A DNA stretch of 64,000 nucleotides from Shewanella gelidimarina (GTDB lineage Bacteria > Pseudomonadota > Gammaproteobacteria > Enterobacterales > Shewanellaceae). Both the position numbers and the translations under genes were made by a program. The stretch covers positions 360,807-424,806 of the forward strand of contig NZ_JAKIKW010000001.1 in the NCBI RefSeq assembly GCF_023283945.1. Reading direction: 5' to 3'. This document shows, piece by piece, positions 45,578-54,846 of this stretch; within the stretch, counting starts at the first letter, position 1; each line of letters begins with the position of its first letter. The notes under the pieces were generated by a model. The model saw only the letters and a list, made by a program, of their open reading frames with translations. It made no database searches and was not told the origin of the DNA.

Positions 45578-46675
45578 ATGAAATTAGCAGTTATTAGTAT
45601 TTTAATATTAGGGTTAAATGTGTCTTCTTTACGATTTATTGCAGGTCCTACAGCTTTTAAAACAATCTCCGAAAATGGTTTGAATCCGGCGCTATTTAGC
45701 CAGCTATTAGCGGCATCGGGTGGGCCTAAGTGGATTGGTATTGCGGGGCTAGACAAATACTTGTTTGATGAGTTTTTCAAATCACTCGCGCAACCTTTGC
45801 ATACCTTAGGCGCTTCTTCGGGGGCTTGGCGTTTGGCTTGTTTAGCACAGAATAATCCACTAGCGGCATATCAGCGGTTAGAAGATCTTTATATCGGACA
45901 ACGTTACGATAGCAAACCTACAGCAGCAGAAGTGTCGACCCAAGTAAAAGGGATCCTTGGGGGCTTGCTAGGCAAGCAAGGGGGATCTGAAATTATCTCA
46001 AATGAATTTATCAATAGCCATTATATTGCCTGCCGTGGACGTCATTTGAATCGCGTGACAGGTAAAGCGCCACTGGCAGTGGGACTAGCGGTAGCAGCGG
46101 CGACCAATCTTGTTAGCCGTAAAAGCTTAGCCTGGCATTTTGAACGTTATGTCTTTGGCGTACGGCAGTCCCGGTCACCGTTTTCAAAGCTAACTGACTT
46201 GCCTAGTCAATTTTGTGGTTTATCTAGCGACAATATTCAGCAAGTACTACTCGCCACAGGATCTATCCCTTGGGTGTTAGCCCCGGTCACTGAGATCAAG
46301 GGCGCACCGAATGGCCACTATTATGATGGCGGTATCACCGATTATCACTTCGATATCCCATTGACGGCGCCAACAGGACTCACGCTTTACCCGCATTTCT
46401 TTCCACGAATGTCTCCTGGCTGGTTCGATAAATCGTTACCTTGGCGAGATGCAAAACAGAATTATGACAATGCACTGATCTTGGCGCCAACGGATGCTTA
46501 TTTACAAAGTCTACCTTACGGTAAGCTGCCAGATCGTAATGATTTTACTCATTTTGACACCGATTTAAGGATTCAGTATTGGCGTAAAGCGGCAGCCATG
46601 AGTCAAGTGCTCGCGGACGATTTAGCCGATGTTATCGATAACCAATCTGTGCTTGAAAGACTAGAACCGCTGTAA
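45578..46675 (+). CDS. Patatin-like phospholipase family protein
   Basis: This protein of about 365 residues has an apparent patatin catalytic dyad: a glycine loop ASGGPKW (about 46-52), the nucleophile serine in GASSGAW (about 80-86, GXSXG) and a DGG at about 244-246 (YYDGGITD). The first 20 residues are hydrophobic but may be the fold's first strand. It probably hydrolyses lipid acyl esters; the substrate is unknown. ATG 45578 is preferred to the TTG two codons before. It is divergent from the YhcH-like gene. Confidence 0.72.
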   Translation: MKLAVISILILGLNVSSLRFIAGPTAFKTISENGLNPALFSQLLAASGGPKWIGIAGLDKYLFDEFFKSLAQPLHTLGASSGAWRLACLAQNNPLAAYQRLEDLYIGQRYDSKPTAAEVSTQVKGILGGLLGKQGGSEIISNEFINSHYIACRGRHLNRVTGKAPLAVGLAVAAATNLVSRKSLAWHFERYVFGVRQSRSPFSKLTDLPSQFCGLSSDNIQQVLLATGSIPWVLAPVTEIKGAPNGHYYDGGITDYHFDIPLTAPTGLTLYPHFFPRMSPGWFDKSLPWRDAKQNYDNALILAPTDAYLQSLPYGKLPDRNDFTHFDTDLRIQYWRKAAAMSQVLADDLADVIDNQSVLERLEPL

Positions 46676-46847
46676 AAACATTGATCGCAATGTAATAAAG
46701 TCGCGTATTTACCTGTCTAATAAGTGAGCAGCCTGACTATATTGTCGTTAAACAGCTTTCTGGCTGAAATTTAAGCAGCTGCTACACTTTAGTGTTATCG
46801 AAGATGGTCAAAATGATGGTCTGACCTACCTATTTTTGGAGGTTATT

Positions 46848-47438
46848 ATGCGAACACAAGAGATGGCGTTATTAACGCACGATACCTTGCTGTTACCTGA
46901 GGGAAGGGTAGAGATCCGTGTGGTCGACCCCGCCTATTTGAGCATGATAGCCGAAGTGTTAAAACTGCATTATCCGTTAGTTTTCGGCATGAGTAAGGCT
47001 AATAGTTATCCCCCTTGTTATGAAATGGCGACTCAGTGCGAGATTATTGACTTCAATCAGCTTGATGATGATTCGCTCAGCATTGTTTTACAAGGTAAGC
47101 AAAGAGTACGCATATTGTCTGCCGCTCAGCGTCGAGATGGTGTGTGGATTAGCAGAACATTAGCCTGTAATAATTGGCAACAAGAGCCGATTAATGGCGA
47201 GTTCGAGTTAATTAGTGCCGCTTTAGAGCAGTTTTACCACGTTAACCCTGACCTATTTGGCTTGTATGATAATGATGTGCATCTCGAAGATGCATCATGG
47301 GTTAGTCAGCGCTGGTTAGAGGTGTTACCGCTGTACAATAAAGACAAGTTACGCTTATTGAATCAACCGAATTGTCATCAAACCATGAATTTTGTGCTTG
47401 AGCTGATTAAGTCCCACGCCAATGCTAAAGCGTATTAG
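46848..47438 (+). CDS. Lon-protease N-terminal-domain protein
   Basis: This 196-residue protein consists only of a Lon substrate-binding (LAN/PUA-like) domain without ATPase or protease parts. The family opening is recognisable (MALLTHDTLLLPEGRVEIRVVDPAY), and a FGM motif and helical tail follow. GGAGG at 46838-46842 places the start at the ATG at 46848. Such stand-alone proteins are common in gammaproteobacteria; function is undefined. Confidence 0.85.
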   Translation: MRTQEMALLTHDTLLLPEGRVEIRVVDPAYLSMIAEVLKLHYPLVFGMSKANSYPPCYEMATQCEIIDFNQLDDDSLSIVLQGKQRVRILSAAQRRDGVWISRTLACNNWQQEPINGEFELISAALEQFYHVNPDLFGLYDNDVHLEDASWVSQRWLEVLPLYNKDKLRLLNQPNCHQTMNFVLELIKSHANAKAY

Positions 47439-47532
47439 TCTGAACTGATATCGGTTTTTACCTTTCAGCTGCCCTTTATGAGTGACTTTTTGTTAAAGTA
47501 GCGCTCAGTTTCATGCCATCAGTATTAATCTT

Positions 47533-48450
47533 ATGAACCATTCCGTGCGCGCCGCCCAAGCCTCTTATATCGTTTTGCCTGCAACGGTAATCGATAAGCC
47601 AACAGTATTGAGTTTTTTAGTCAGCCATTTTACAGCCATTGCAGAGGCTGTTTGGGTAGCGCGGATCCAAAGTGGCAAAGTGCATTGGCGAGATGGACAG
47701 TTAGTCACATTGGACAGCGCATTTATTCCACGAGCTCGGGTATATTATTATCGCGAAGTGCAGCAAGAATCGTTGATCCCGTTTGAAGAACAAATACTGC
47801 TGCAAAATGAGCAGATCATCATCGCCTTTAAACCACACTTTTTAGCCGTTAATCCCAGTGGTAACTTTGTTAATGAGTGCCTGGTGAATCGCTTACGGAT
47901 CAAGACCGGTAATGAACAAATTGTTGCCGCCCATCGACTAGACCGCGCGACGGCAGGAGTGATGTTATTGTCTCTCAACGCCAGTACTCGGCATGATTAT
48001 CATCAACTTTTTAAAAATGGCAATATTACTAAAACCTATCAGGCAGTCGCGGTGTTATCCGCTTCGATACAAAAGCTTATTGCAGCGGCTGAGTTAAGCT
48101 TACCGACTCGCTGGACGGTGAAAAATCGATTAGTGAAAGCTGAGCCTAGCTTTATGATGAAAATGGCTGATGGCGAGGCTAATAGCCATTCTGAAATTAG
48201 TTTAGTCGCAGTAAATGGTAATTTGGGGCTGTTTGAACTCACCCCCGTCACAGGCAGAACGCACCAGTTACGGGTGCATATGATGAGTCTGGGAATGCCT
48301 ATTTTGAATGACAGACTTTATCCTGAATTACTCGATAAAGCGGCCGATGATTTTAACAAACCATTAATGCTAGTCGCTAAAAGACTGGCGTTTGTTGACC
48401 CGTTGTCTGCGGAGTCTTTCGACATTAGTTGTGATGGACTGCAGCTGTAA
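47533..48450 (+). CDS. RluA-family pseudouridine synthase
   Basis: This 305-residue enzyme converts uridine to pseudouridine in rRNA or tRNA. The catalytic motif HRLDRATAGVMLL with its Asp is at about 137-149, and the C-terminal GRTHQLRVHMMSLGMPILNDRLYP is typical. An N-terminal S4-like region is weakly conserved (TVLSFLVSHF). The RNA target cannot be told from sequence. It is a single gene. Confidence 0.92.
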   Translation: MNHSVRAAQASYIVLPATVIDKPTVLSFLVSHFTAIAEAVWVARIQSGKVHWRDGQLVTLDSAFIPRARVYYYREVQQESLIPFEEQILLQNEQIIIAFKPHFLAVNPSGNFVNECLVNRLRIKTGNEQIVAAHRLDRATAGVMLLSLNASTRHDYHQLFKNGNITKTYQAVAVLSASIQKLIAAAELSLPTRWTVKNRLVKAEPSFMMKMADGEANSHSEISLVAVNGNLGLFELTPVTGRTHQLRVHMMSLGMPILNDRLYPELLDKAADDFNKPLMLVAKRLAFVDPLSAESFDISCDGLQL

Positions 48451-48460
48451 GGATGGGGTT

Positions 48461-50350
48461 CTAGCGGTGCCTCGGCGGTAAAAACTCAGTTTCGCTCATA
48501 TCGGCATGCAATACCGCAATTTTGGTTGGCGCGCCGTTTTTAGCCAGTTCGACTCTACCTATCCCGCTCTTATTCATTAAGCGTTTGCTGCGTGCGCCAT
48601 TGGGGCGACGGCCACGGATCGACATACGTTTACGCTTAGTGAAAAAGTTGAGTGGTGAAAAATAACCGTATAACCAACCATTGAATTTGTCGAAGTAGGG
48701 CAGTAGTTTCTCTGGGAATTGATTTTTAATACCACTACAGGTGATCTGATAAATCGCCGGTCCCGCATCTCTGAATCGAATACTAATATCGTAGCTAAAC
48801 GAATAGTGAACATCACCTGAGAGGATCACAAATTGCTCGGGCGTTTTACGGTGTTGGAAAATACTCAACAGCGTATTAGCGGTGCCTGGATGTGCCATCC
48901 AGTTTTCGGCATCCACCAGTAATGACGCGCCGCACCACGTCGCCATTTTCTGGACGGTTTCAATGAGCTTGACTCCATACATAGGGGCTGCTGAAACAAT
49001 AATCACATTAGGTTGATTAACCAGTTCAGCTTGAAACTCCATTAACGCTTCCCAATCCATCAGTCCAGACGGTTTACCCAGGTTGGACTCGCTACGCCAG
49101 CGGCGAGTGCGGGTATCTAGCACGATAAGTTTAGGGCTAGTGTCCAAACTGTAATGCCAGTGCTCAACGCTAAGCAGGGTATCGATAAGGGCATCTTGGG
49201 CTGAACTCGTAGGTGATTTAAAGAGGGCGTCCAGTTGTGGTCTAACTTCAGCATCAAACTTGGCCGGCGCATTACCGATTCCCTGAAATAGCGTATAAGC
49301 GATAAGTGCATTACCTATAATACGCTTTGAAAAGGGGTGATTATACGCCGCGAGTTCCCACCTTGCGGTTAAATTCCAATCATCGGTAATATCGTGGTCA
49401 TCGAAAATCATATAGGTTGGTATGTGGGCAAATAAGCGACGCACCTGCTGCAGGCCGCTTTTAAACGCCAGCAAGTGAGTCCATTCTTGTTGCCAGCGTA
49501 AAGTATTGGCTTTGCTTAGGCCGCTGATGTCTTTAGGAATGTCTATCTGCTCCCATAACTCCGGCGACCAACTCAGCAGATAAAGCGCAATCAGTTCGTT
49601 GAGGCTAACTAAGTGATTTTCTGCAATGGAAGAGGTGAAAATAGGGTGGTTGATATACCAACGCTTAATCGCCGTTTTGGCCTTATATTGCGTTTTGGGT
49701 AGCAAGTTAATATGGCGTTGATACATGGCTTCAGGCTGATAACTTATCTGTTCACTGCCCGCGAGACTGCAATCATTAAAGTGCTCTTGGGTTAAGCCCA
49801 ACAGTGAAATCACTTCACCAATCGCATAGAGCATTGGGCCCGCAATATCATCCACATAGACCTGATCGCCACTTAACATTAGCAATGATGGACGCTGTTG
49901 CAGCGTGGCTAATTGCGATATCTGGGTATCGGCGGCAACGAGTGCATCGCCACTATGGTGGTGGGCGTTACGGCATGAACCGTGGAGTAAATTGTCAATT
50001 TGCGGCTTTACGATAAACTCAATATCAGTATTTTTATCGTAGGTAAGCCCCTTTACGTCAGCAAATATGTTGGCTTTGTCACTGCTGCGGAGTTGATAAG
50101 CCAAAGGGGTATCGCTAGGCAGGAGTTCGGGCTGTGATACGCGTATTAAGTACTGAAAAGCATGCTGGCCAAGTTCAATTATATGAACTTCATCGTCTGT
50201 GAGTTCGCGTGCAAAACTGGCGTTGGCTATCGTTAAGGTTAACCTTGATAACCGTTCGCGGCTCACGAACCATAAAGTAAAATGTTGCGGATCACAGTGA
50301 CGTAAACTGGGGCCCGCAATGATGAGTGGCAGCGCATTTTCAGACGACAT
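48461..50350 (-). CDS. PhoD-like alkaline phosphatase family protein
   Basis: This 629-residue protein has a PhoD-type metallophosphatase domain: MLSGDQVYVDDIAG near 155-168, FDDHDITDDW near 317-326 and LSGDVHYSF near 508-516, giving the metal-binding Asp and His residues. No signal peptide is visible (MSSENALPLIIAGPSLRH), unlike exported PhoD enzymes, so it is probably cytoplasmic. The C-terminus is basic (RKRMSIRGRRPNGARSKR region). It probably hydrolyses phosphodiesters or monoesters. It is convergent with the pseudouridine synthase gene. Confidence 0.85.
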   Translation of the reverse strand: MSSENALPLIIAGPSLRHCDPQHFTLWFVSRERLSRLTLTIANASFARELTDDEVHIIELGQHAFQYLIRVSQPELLPSDTPLAYQLRSSDKANIFADVKGLTYDKNTDIEFIVKPQIDNLLHGSCRNAHHHSGDALVAADTQISQLATLQQRPSLLMLSGDQVYVDDIAGPMLYAIGEVISLLGLTQEHFNDCSLAGSEQISYQPEAMYQRHINLLPKTQYKAKTAIKRWYINHPIFTSSIAENHLVSLNELIALYLLSWSPELWEQIDIPKDISGLSKANTLRWQQEWTHLLAFKSGLQQVRRLFAHIPTYMIFDDHDITDDWNLTARWELAAYNHPFSKRIIGNALIAYTLFQGIGNAPAKFDAEVRPQLDALFKSPTSSAQDALIDTLLSVEHWHYSLDTSPKLIVLDTRTRRWRSESNLGKPSGLMDWEALMEFQAELVNQPNVIIVSAAPMYGVKLIETVQKMATWCGASLLVDAENWMAHPGTANTLLSIFQHRKTPEQFVILSGDVHYSFSYDISIRFRDAGPAIYQITCSGIKNQFPEKLLPYFDKFNGWLYGYFSPLNFFTKRKRMSIRGRRPNGARSKRLMNKSGIGRVELAKNGAPTKIAVLHADMSETEFLPPRHR

Positions 50351-50453
50351 TGAATGGTTCTTTAGTAAAAAGTAATCTTGATTAAGAGTAAACCAGTGCT
50401 TAGATGAAGAAAAGCACTTAAGCTAAGCAGCGGCTAATTCGAGGGGGAAAGCG

Positions 50454-51371
50454 ATGGTTAACGTAATGGTAACGGGAGCAACAGGTTTATTGGGACGAGC
50501 GGTGGTGCGTGAGTTACAGCAAAATCCTAATATTCAGGTAATTGCTTGTGGTTTTAGCCGTGCTCAGGTGGATATGCATAAACTGGATTTAACGCAATCT
50601 GCCCGCGTTAAGGTATTTGTCGAAACTCACCGTCCCGATATTATTGTGCATTGCGCTGCAGAGCGTCGCCCCGATGTATCGGAACAAAATCCTGCCGCGG
50701 CACTCGCGCTAAATGCTGAAGCAACACAGTCGCTAGCCGATGCAGCGAGTCAATCTGGTGCGTGGTTACTGTATATTTCGACTGATTATGTATTTGATGG
50801 CACCGCGCCCCCTTATGCAGAAGATGCACTCACCCATCCCGTTAATTTTTATGGTGACTCAAAACGCCAAGGTGAAATGATTATTACTGACGCCAAGCAA
50901 GATTTTGCCATGTTACGTTTGCCGATCCTTTATGGCGAGGTTGAAACGGTGCAAGAGTCTGCGGTGATGGTTTTACTCAATAATCTACTCGATGCTACAG
51001 AGCAATATATTGACGATTGGGCGGTGCGCAGCCCAACATCTACTGCAGATGTTGCTACGGCAATAGCGCAAATGGTGGTGCTTAAAACCTCAGGAGCCAC
51101 GCTCGCGGGAAATTACCATTTTAGTGCTAGCGACACCATGAGCAAGTATCAGATGTTATTGATCATGGGCGAGTTACTCGGACTGGATACTCAACATCTT
51201 AACCCTGTGATGTCGCCCACAGATAGCGCAAAACGGCCCCATGACTGCACATTAAGTTGTGAGAGACTGACCAGTTTGTCGATTCAAACCAAGGTACCGT
51301 TTAAGGCTGGAATCAGACAGGCATTACAACAGTCACCAAGTGCGATGACCATGCTTAAACAAGCAGGTTAA
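50454..51371 (+). CDS. RmlD/MAT2B-like NAD(P)-dependent sugar reductase
   Basis: This 305-residue extended-SDR protein has the nucleotide motif TGATGLLGRAV at about 7-17, HCAAERRPD near 65-73, STDYVFDG near 104-111 and YGDSKRQGE with the catalytic Tyr/Lys near 126-134. It resembles dTDP-4-dehydrorhamnose reductase (RmlD) and eukaryotic MAT2B. No dTDP-rhamnose genes are nearby, so the physiological substrate is open. GAGGGGG precedes the ATG. Confidence 0.88.
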   Translation: MVNVMVTGATGLLGRAVVRELQQNPNIQVIACGFSRAQVDMHKLDLTQSARVKVFVETHRPDIIVHCAAERRPDVSEQNPAAALALNAEATQSLADAASQSGAWLLYISTDYVFDGTAPPYAEDALTHPVNFYGDSKRQGEMIITDAKQDFAMLRLPILYGEVETVQESAVMVLLNNLLDATEQYIDDWAVRSPTSTADVATAIAQMVVLKTSGATLAGNYHFSASDTMSKYQMLLIMGELLGLDTQHLNPVMSPTDSAKRPHDCTLSCERLTSLSIQTKVPFKAGIRQALQQSPSAMTMLKQAG

Positions 51372-51406
51372 CCCTCCCTAATGTGATAAGAAAATAATAG
51401 CGATAG

Positions 51407-52726
51407 ATGATAAATAGACGAATTAGAACGCTTTTTAATAGTAACTTGGGCGTGACGGATCAATTAGCATTACTGCGACTCGGAGGGTTACTCCTTAAGA
51501 TCGGGCTGACTTTTTTTGCCGCCGAAACCTTTGGTCTTTCGCTTAGCAGCCCGGTTTTATATTGGGGCATATGTTTAGAAGCCTTGTATTTGGCGTTTAC
51601 CTTTAGGCTACGTGAACCTATTAGTCGTATCGAGTCAGGGTTATTTATTGTGTTGCTGCTCGATACTGTATTTTGGATCTCTTGGCTGTATTTTACTGGC
51701 GGCGCAACGAATGCGTTTATCTCCTTATTGTTATTACCTATTGCGTTCGCGGCAATCACGCTGCCTAAATGGGCTCCATGGACACTGACGTTATTGTCGA
51801 CAGTCGCCTATAGTCTGATGATTTTTTCTGTGCCGGAAAGCGCAATGAAACACCATGGTATGGACATGAGTTCACACTACCTTGGCATGTGGTTCAATTT
51901 TCTTATCTCATCATTAGTACTGACGACGAGCGTCGCCTACATCGCACAACGAATGCGTAAGCAAGATGTGGAGCTCAGCTTTATGCGGGAGGCTCAATTA
52001 CGGCAAGAAAAGTTATTAGCGTTAGGCACAGCGTCAGCACAGATGGCGCACCAACTTGCGACCCCACTAGCAAGTCTACGTCTGTTAGTTGATGAGGCCG
52101 TAGAGGAAGCGCAAGAACAAGGTAGAAATGATTCACCTGTTTTGTCTGAAATGAATAGTGCCTTACAACGTTGTGAGCAAACATTAAATTCGCTACGTGC
52201 CGCCACAGAATCGATCCGTGAGCAAAAGCAAAGCATCGTCACTGCAAATACGTTACTGCAAACCTTAGAGCAACAGGTTTTATTGTTGATGCCAGAAGTG
52301 CAGCTAGAGCTCACGCTATTTGATATTGAGACGTTGAAACAGCATGGCTCTACCTCGGTGCTTTCTGACGCCAGCCTGCTACCTGCGGTGATGTCTTTAG
52401 TGGAAAATGCAGCGAGCGCAAGCTTGGCTGAAACCGGAGATGAGCGGGTAACCGTCTCTGCAATGATCGCTCCCCAAAGCCAGCGTTTATGTATCTCGGT
52501 GAGGGACTATGGCATTGGAATATCAAAAGCGATGCGAGCTCAGGTGGGGCATCAATTAATTGAGAGTGAACAAGGTATGGGCATGGCATTACTGCTGAGC
52601 CATGCAAGCTTCGAACGCCTGGGTGGTCGCCTGTTATTGGGCAGTACGGCAAGCGGGGGGACCATTGCCGAAGTGAGCTTTCCACTGCAATTGGATATCG
52701 AATCGTCTAATGGTGAATTATCATGA
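51407..52726 (+). CDS. PrrB/RegB-like redox sensor histidine kinase
   Basis: This 439-residue kinase has about five to six membrane helices in the first 180 residues, then the H-box with phospho-His in MAHQLATPLASLRLL (about 209-223) and a HATPase domain (LVENAASAS, DYGIGI, QGMGMALLLS). RegB features are visible: FTGGATNAF at about 100-108 resembles the quinone-binding GGxxNPF motif with Pro replaced by Ala, and a Cys in LQRCEQTL about 50 residues after the His matches the redox-box region. It overlaps the regulator gene by ATGA. It probably senses quinone redox state to adjust respiration. Confidence 0.88.
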   Translation: MINRRIRTLFNSNLGVTDQLALLRLGGLLLKIGLTFFAAETFGLSLSSPVLYWGICLEALYLAFTFRLREPISRIESGLFIVLLLDTVFWISWLYFTGGATNAFISLLLLPIAFAAITLPKWAPWTLTLLSTVAYSLMIFSVPESAMKHHGMDMSSHYLGMWFNFLISSLVLTTSVAYIAQRMRKQDVELSFMREAQLRQEKLLALGTASAQMAHQLATPLASLRLLVDEAVEEAQEQGRNDSPVLSEMNSALQRCEQTLNSLRAATESIREQKQSIVTANTLLQTLEQQVLLLMPEVQLELTLFDIETLKQHGSTSVLSDASLLPAVMSLVENAASASLAETGDERVTVSAMIAPQSQRLCISVRDYGIGISKAMRAQVGHQLIESEQGMGMALLLSHASFERLGGRLLLGSTASGGTIAEVSFPLQLDIESSNGELS

Positions 52727-53259
52727 GCCGCTTGCTGATTATTGAAGATGATCTCGCGCTCGCGGGTTTACTGTGTCGGCGTATGAGCAAACATGGTTTT
52801 GAATGCCTGCAATGCCACAACGCAACGCAAGGGCTATTACTTGCCCGTCAGTTTAGGCCAACGCATGTGCTGCTGGATATGAAGCTTGAGCAGGAAAATG
52901 GACTTAAACTCATCTCGCCACTGCGGCAGTTATTACCTCAAGTGACCATGGTGTTATTGACGGGCTATGCCAGTATTGCAACAGCAGTTGAGGCTATTCG
53001 ACTTGGCGCTGATAATTATCTGGCTAAACCGGTCGGTACCCAAACCCTTTTAAGCGCGCTGTCCATCACTGCCGCAGATACAGCGCTCGAACCTTTGACT
53101 GAGGAGCCGCTCTCAACAAAAAGGTTGGAATGGGAGCATATACAGCAAGTACTTAATGCCAATAAAGGCAATGTATCTGCGACAGCGCGGCAACTGGGTA
53201 TGCATCGACGCACTCTACAACGAAAACTGCTCAAAAAGCCGACGGCTGATCATCGTTAA
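52723..53259 (+). CDS. PrrA/RegA-like response regulator
   Basis: This 178-residue response regulator has a receiver domain (phospho-Asp in HVLLDMKLEQENG at about 50; Lys in YLAKPVG at about 105) and a C-terminal Fis-type helix-turn-helix (NVSATARQLGMHRRTLQRKL, about 152-171). This is the RegA/PrrA/ActR layout, without an AAA domain. It is translated with its kinase through a 4-base overlap. RegA-type proteins control respiration and redox genes, so the terminal oxidase and sulfite systems in the window could be targets, which is not shown. Confidence 0.9.
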   Translation: MSRLLIIEDDLALAGLLCRRMSKHGFECLQCHNATQGLLLARQFRPTHVLLDMKLEQENGLKLISPLRQLLPQVTMVLLTGYASIATAVEAIRLGADNYLAKPVGTQTLLSALSITAADTALEPLTEEPLSTKRLEWEHIQQVLNANKGNVSATARQLGMHRRTLQRKLLKKPTADHR

Positions 53260-53480
53260 CCTCTTTTTGTCATTCCAAATTAATAAAGTATATAAGTAGC
53301 AGTAGATTAGGATTCAGGAGGTACTTTTTTAAGCTGTATATTTAACTGAAAAACCGCTAATAATTGAAGCACTATGCTGAAAGAGAGTTAAATATTGGAC
53401 AAATACATCGCTATGTCGCTATGCTGAATTGAGATAAGCAGCCAAAAAAAATGATAGCTTATTCTGATCCGGAGTAGTCG

Positions 53481-54455
53481 ATGACCTCAAATGCCGTGTT
53501 TAATACTGATACTTTTTTACTAGAAGATCCCAACGATCTTATCTCCCTTGATAAATGGCAAAAAACAGTTAATTTACTGGCTAAACTTTTTGATGCTCCA
53601 GCTGGTTTTCTGGTGCAATACACCCCAAAAGGTTTTCAAGTTACCATTGCCAGTGCACAAGCATCTAACCCCTATCCAGCGGGTGTCATTATTGAGCCCG
53701 AAGTTAATATCTTTTGTCGCCGCATCGTTGAAACTCGTCAAGAGCTATATGTTAATAATGCCATCATTGATAGCTGCTGGGATAACAATCCTGAAGTGCA
53801 TCGCGATGGCTTTAGATCCTATTTAGGCGTGCCCGTGTTTTGGCCAAGCGGTGAATCGTTTGGTACTTTCTGTGTTATGGATTATAAAGAGACGAATTAT
53901 AAAACAACCTACCTTGAGCTTATACGCCACCTTAAAGATATCTTAGAATCAGATCTTTCTTTAATCGGAGGATATGCAGAGATGCAAAAATTGGCGATTA
54001 CCGATCCACTATCAGGTGTCCATAACCGTCGCGGTTTTAATGCTCTTGCGGAGCAACGTATAAAGTTAGCCCACAGAACCAAAACAACACTGGGTCTTTT
54101 ATATTTGGATGTAGATAATTTCAAAGCGATTAATGATCAATATGGCCATGGTATTGGCGATGATGTCATCACCCTTATTGGGCGAGTATTGACGCAATCT
54201 GTACGTCAATCTGACGTTATTGGTCGTATTGGTGGTGATGAATTTGTAGCTTTGGTGATGTTAGATGAAACGGAAGATCTTCAAGCGCTAAAACACAGAG
54301 TCGCAGCAGCATTTTGCTCACATCATCAAATGGTTAAATTACCCGTATTTACCGTATCAATAGGCATAACAGAGGCAAATAGTGCAAGTACTATTAGTGA
54401 TCTGCTCGAGAATGCCGATAGAGACATGCTGCAAAGAAAGCGGCTATTAGCTTAG
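53481..54455 (+). CDS. GAF-GGDEF diguanylate cyclase
   Basis: This 324-residue protein has an N-terminal GAF domain (about 20-165; SYLGVPVFWPSGESFGTFCVMD) and a GGDEF domain (about 170-324). The active site RIGGDEF is intact at about 251-257, and DPLSGVHNRRGF and LDVDNFKAIND are normal, so it should make cyclic di-GMP. No clear RxxD inhibitory site was seen. The C-terminus ends at ADRDMLQRKRLLA. The stop codon TAG uses the TA target and first G of the repeat element that follows, so the tail may have been altered by insertion. Confidence 0.92.
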   Translation: MTSNAVFNTDTFLLEDPNDLISLDKWQKTVNLLAKLFDAPAGFLVQYTPKGFQVTIASAQASNPYPAGVIIEPEVNIFCRRIVETRQELYVNNAIIDSCWDNNPEVHRDGFRSYLGVPVFWPSGESFGTFCVMDYKETNYKTTYLELIRHLKDILESDLSLIGGYAEMQKLAITDPLSGVHNRRGFNALAEQRIKLAHRTKTTLGLLYLDVDNFKAINDQYGHGIGDDVITLIGRVLTQSVRQSDVIGRIGGDEFVALVMLDETEDLQALKHRVAAAFCSHHQMVKLPVFTVSIGITEANSASTISDLLENADRDMLQRKRLLA

Positions 54456-54730
54456 GGGCTGTTGATCTTTCACGGTTGTTTTTGCCGCAGTTTATTGGCT
54501 ATTTTGACAAGGCGGAGGCTATGTCGTTTAGTCATTCTCCACAAACTGCCTACAACACCGTAAAAATAGCCAAGAAGCGCGGCCCTTCGGGTTCGTTTCA
54601 ATACTTTTAGTCTTTTATGGCTAGAATGCGTTACGAGCTTTTCGCTTAGCCAGCTAAGTATCATCACTCAAGCCTTGTACTAAAATCATTAAATTCGAAC
54701 AAAAACTAAGCTCGAAAGATCAACAGCCCC
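54455..54730. mobile_element. MITE family 1, full copy A
   Basis: This 276-bp non-coding element has near-perfect inverted ends (GGGGCTGTTGATCTTTC at left, complement at right) and TA on both sides (54453..54454 and 54731..54732). An inner pair TTGGCTATTTT and AAAATAGCCAA can also fold. TA duplication suggests mobilisation by an IS630/Tc1-type transposase, which is not in the window. Confidence 0.82.
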
Positions 54731-54756
54731 TAGCTGGAGAATTTTAATTTGAGACA

Positions 54757-54792
54757 GAAAAAATCCCCGAGACAGAGGATGTCAGCTCGGGG
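54757..54792 (-). terminator. Terminator of the TonB receptor gene
   Basis: CCCCGAG (54765..54771) pairs with CTCGGGG (54786..54792). On the minus strand the hairpin is followed by a run of T (A-run at 54758..54763). It lies about 55 bases after the receptor stop. Confidence 0.85.
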
Positions 54793-54846
54793 TAAAAGTA
54801 AGTGGAGTGGATGGCCACTCACACGTTACGTTAACAGCGAAGAGGT

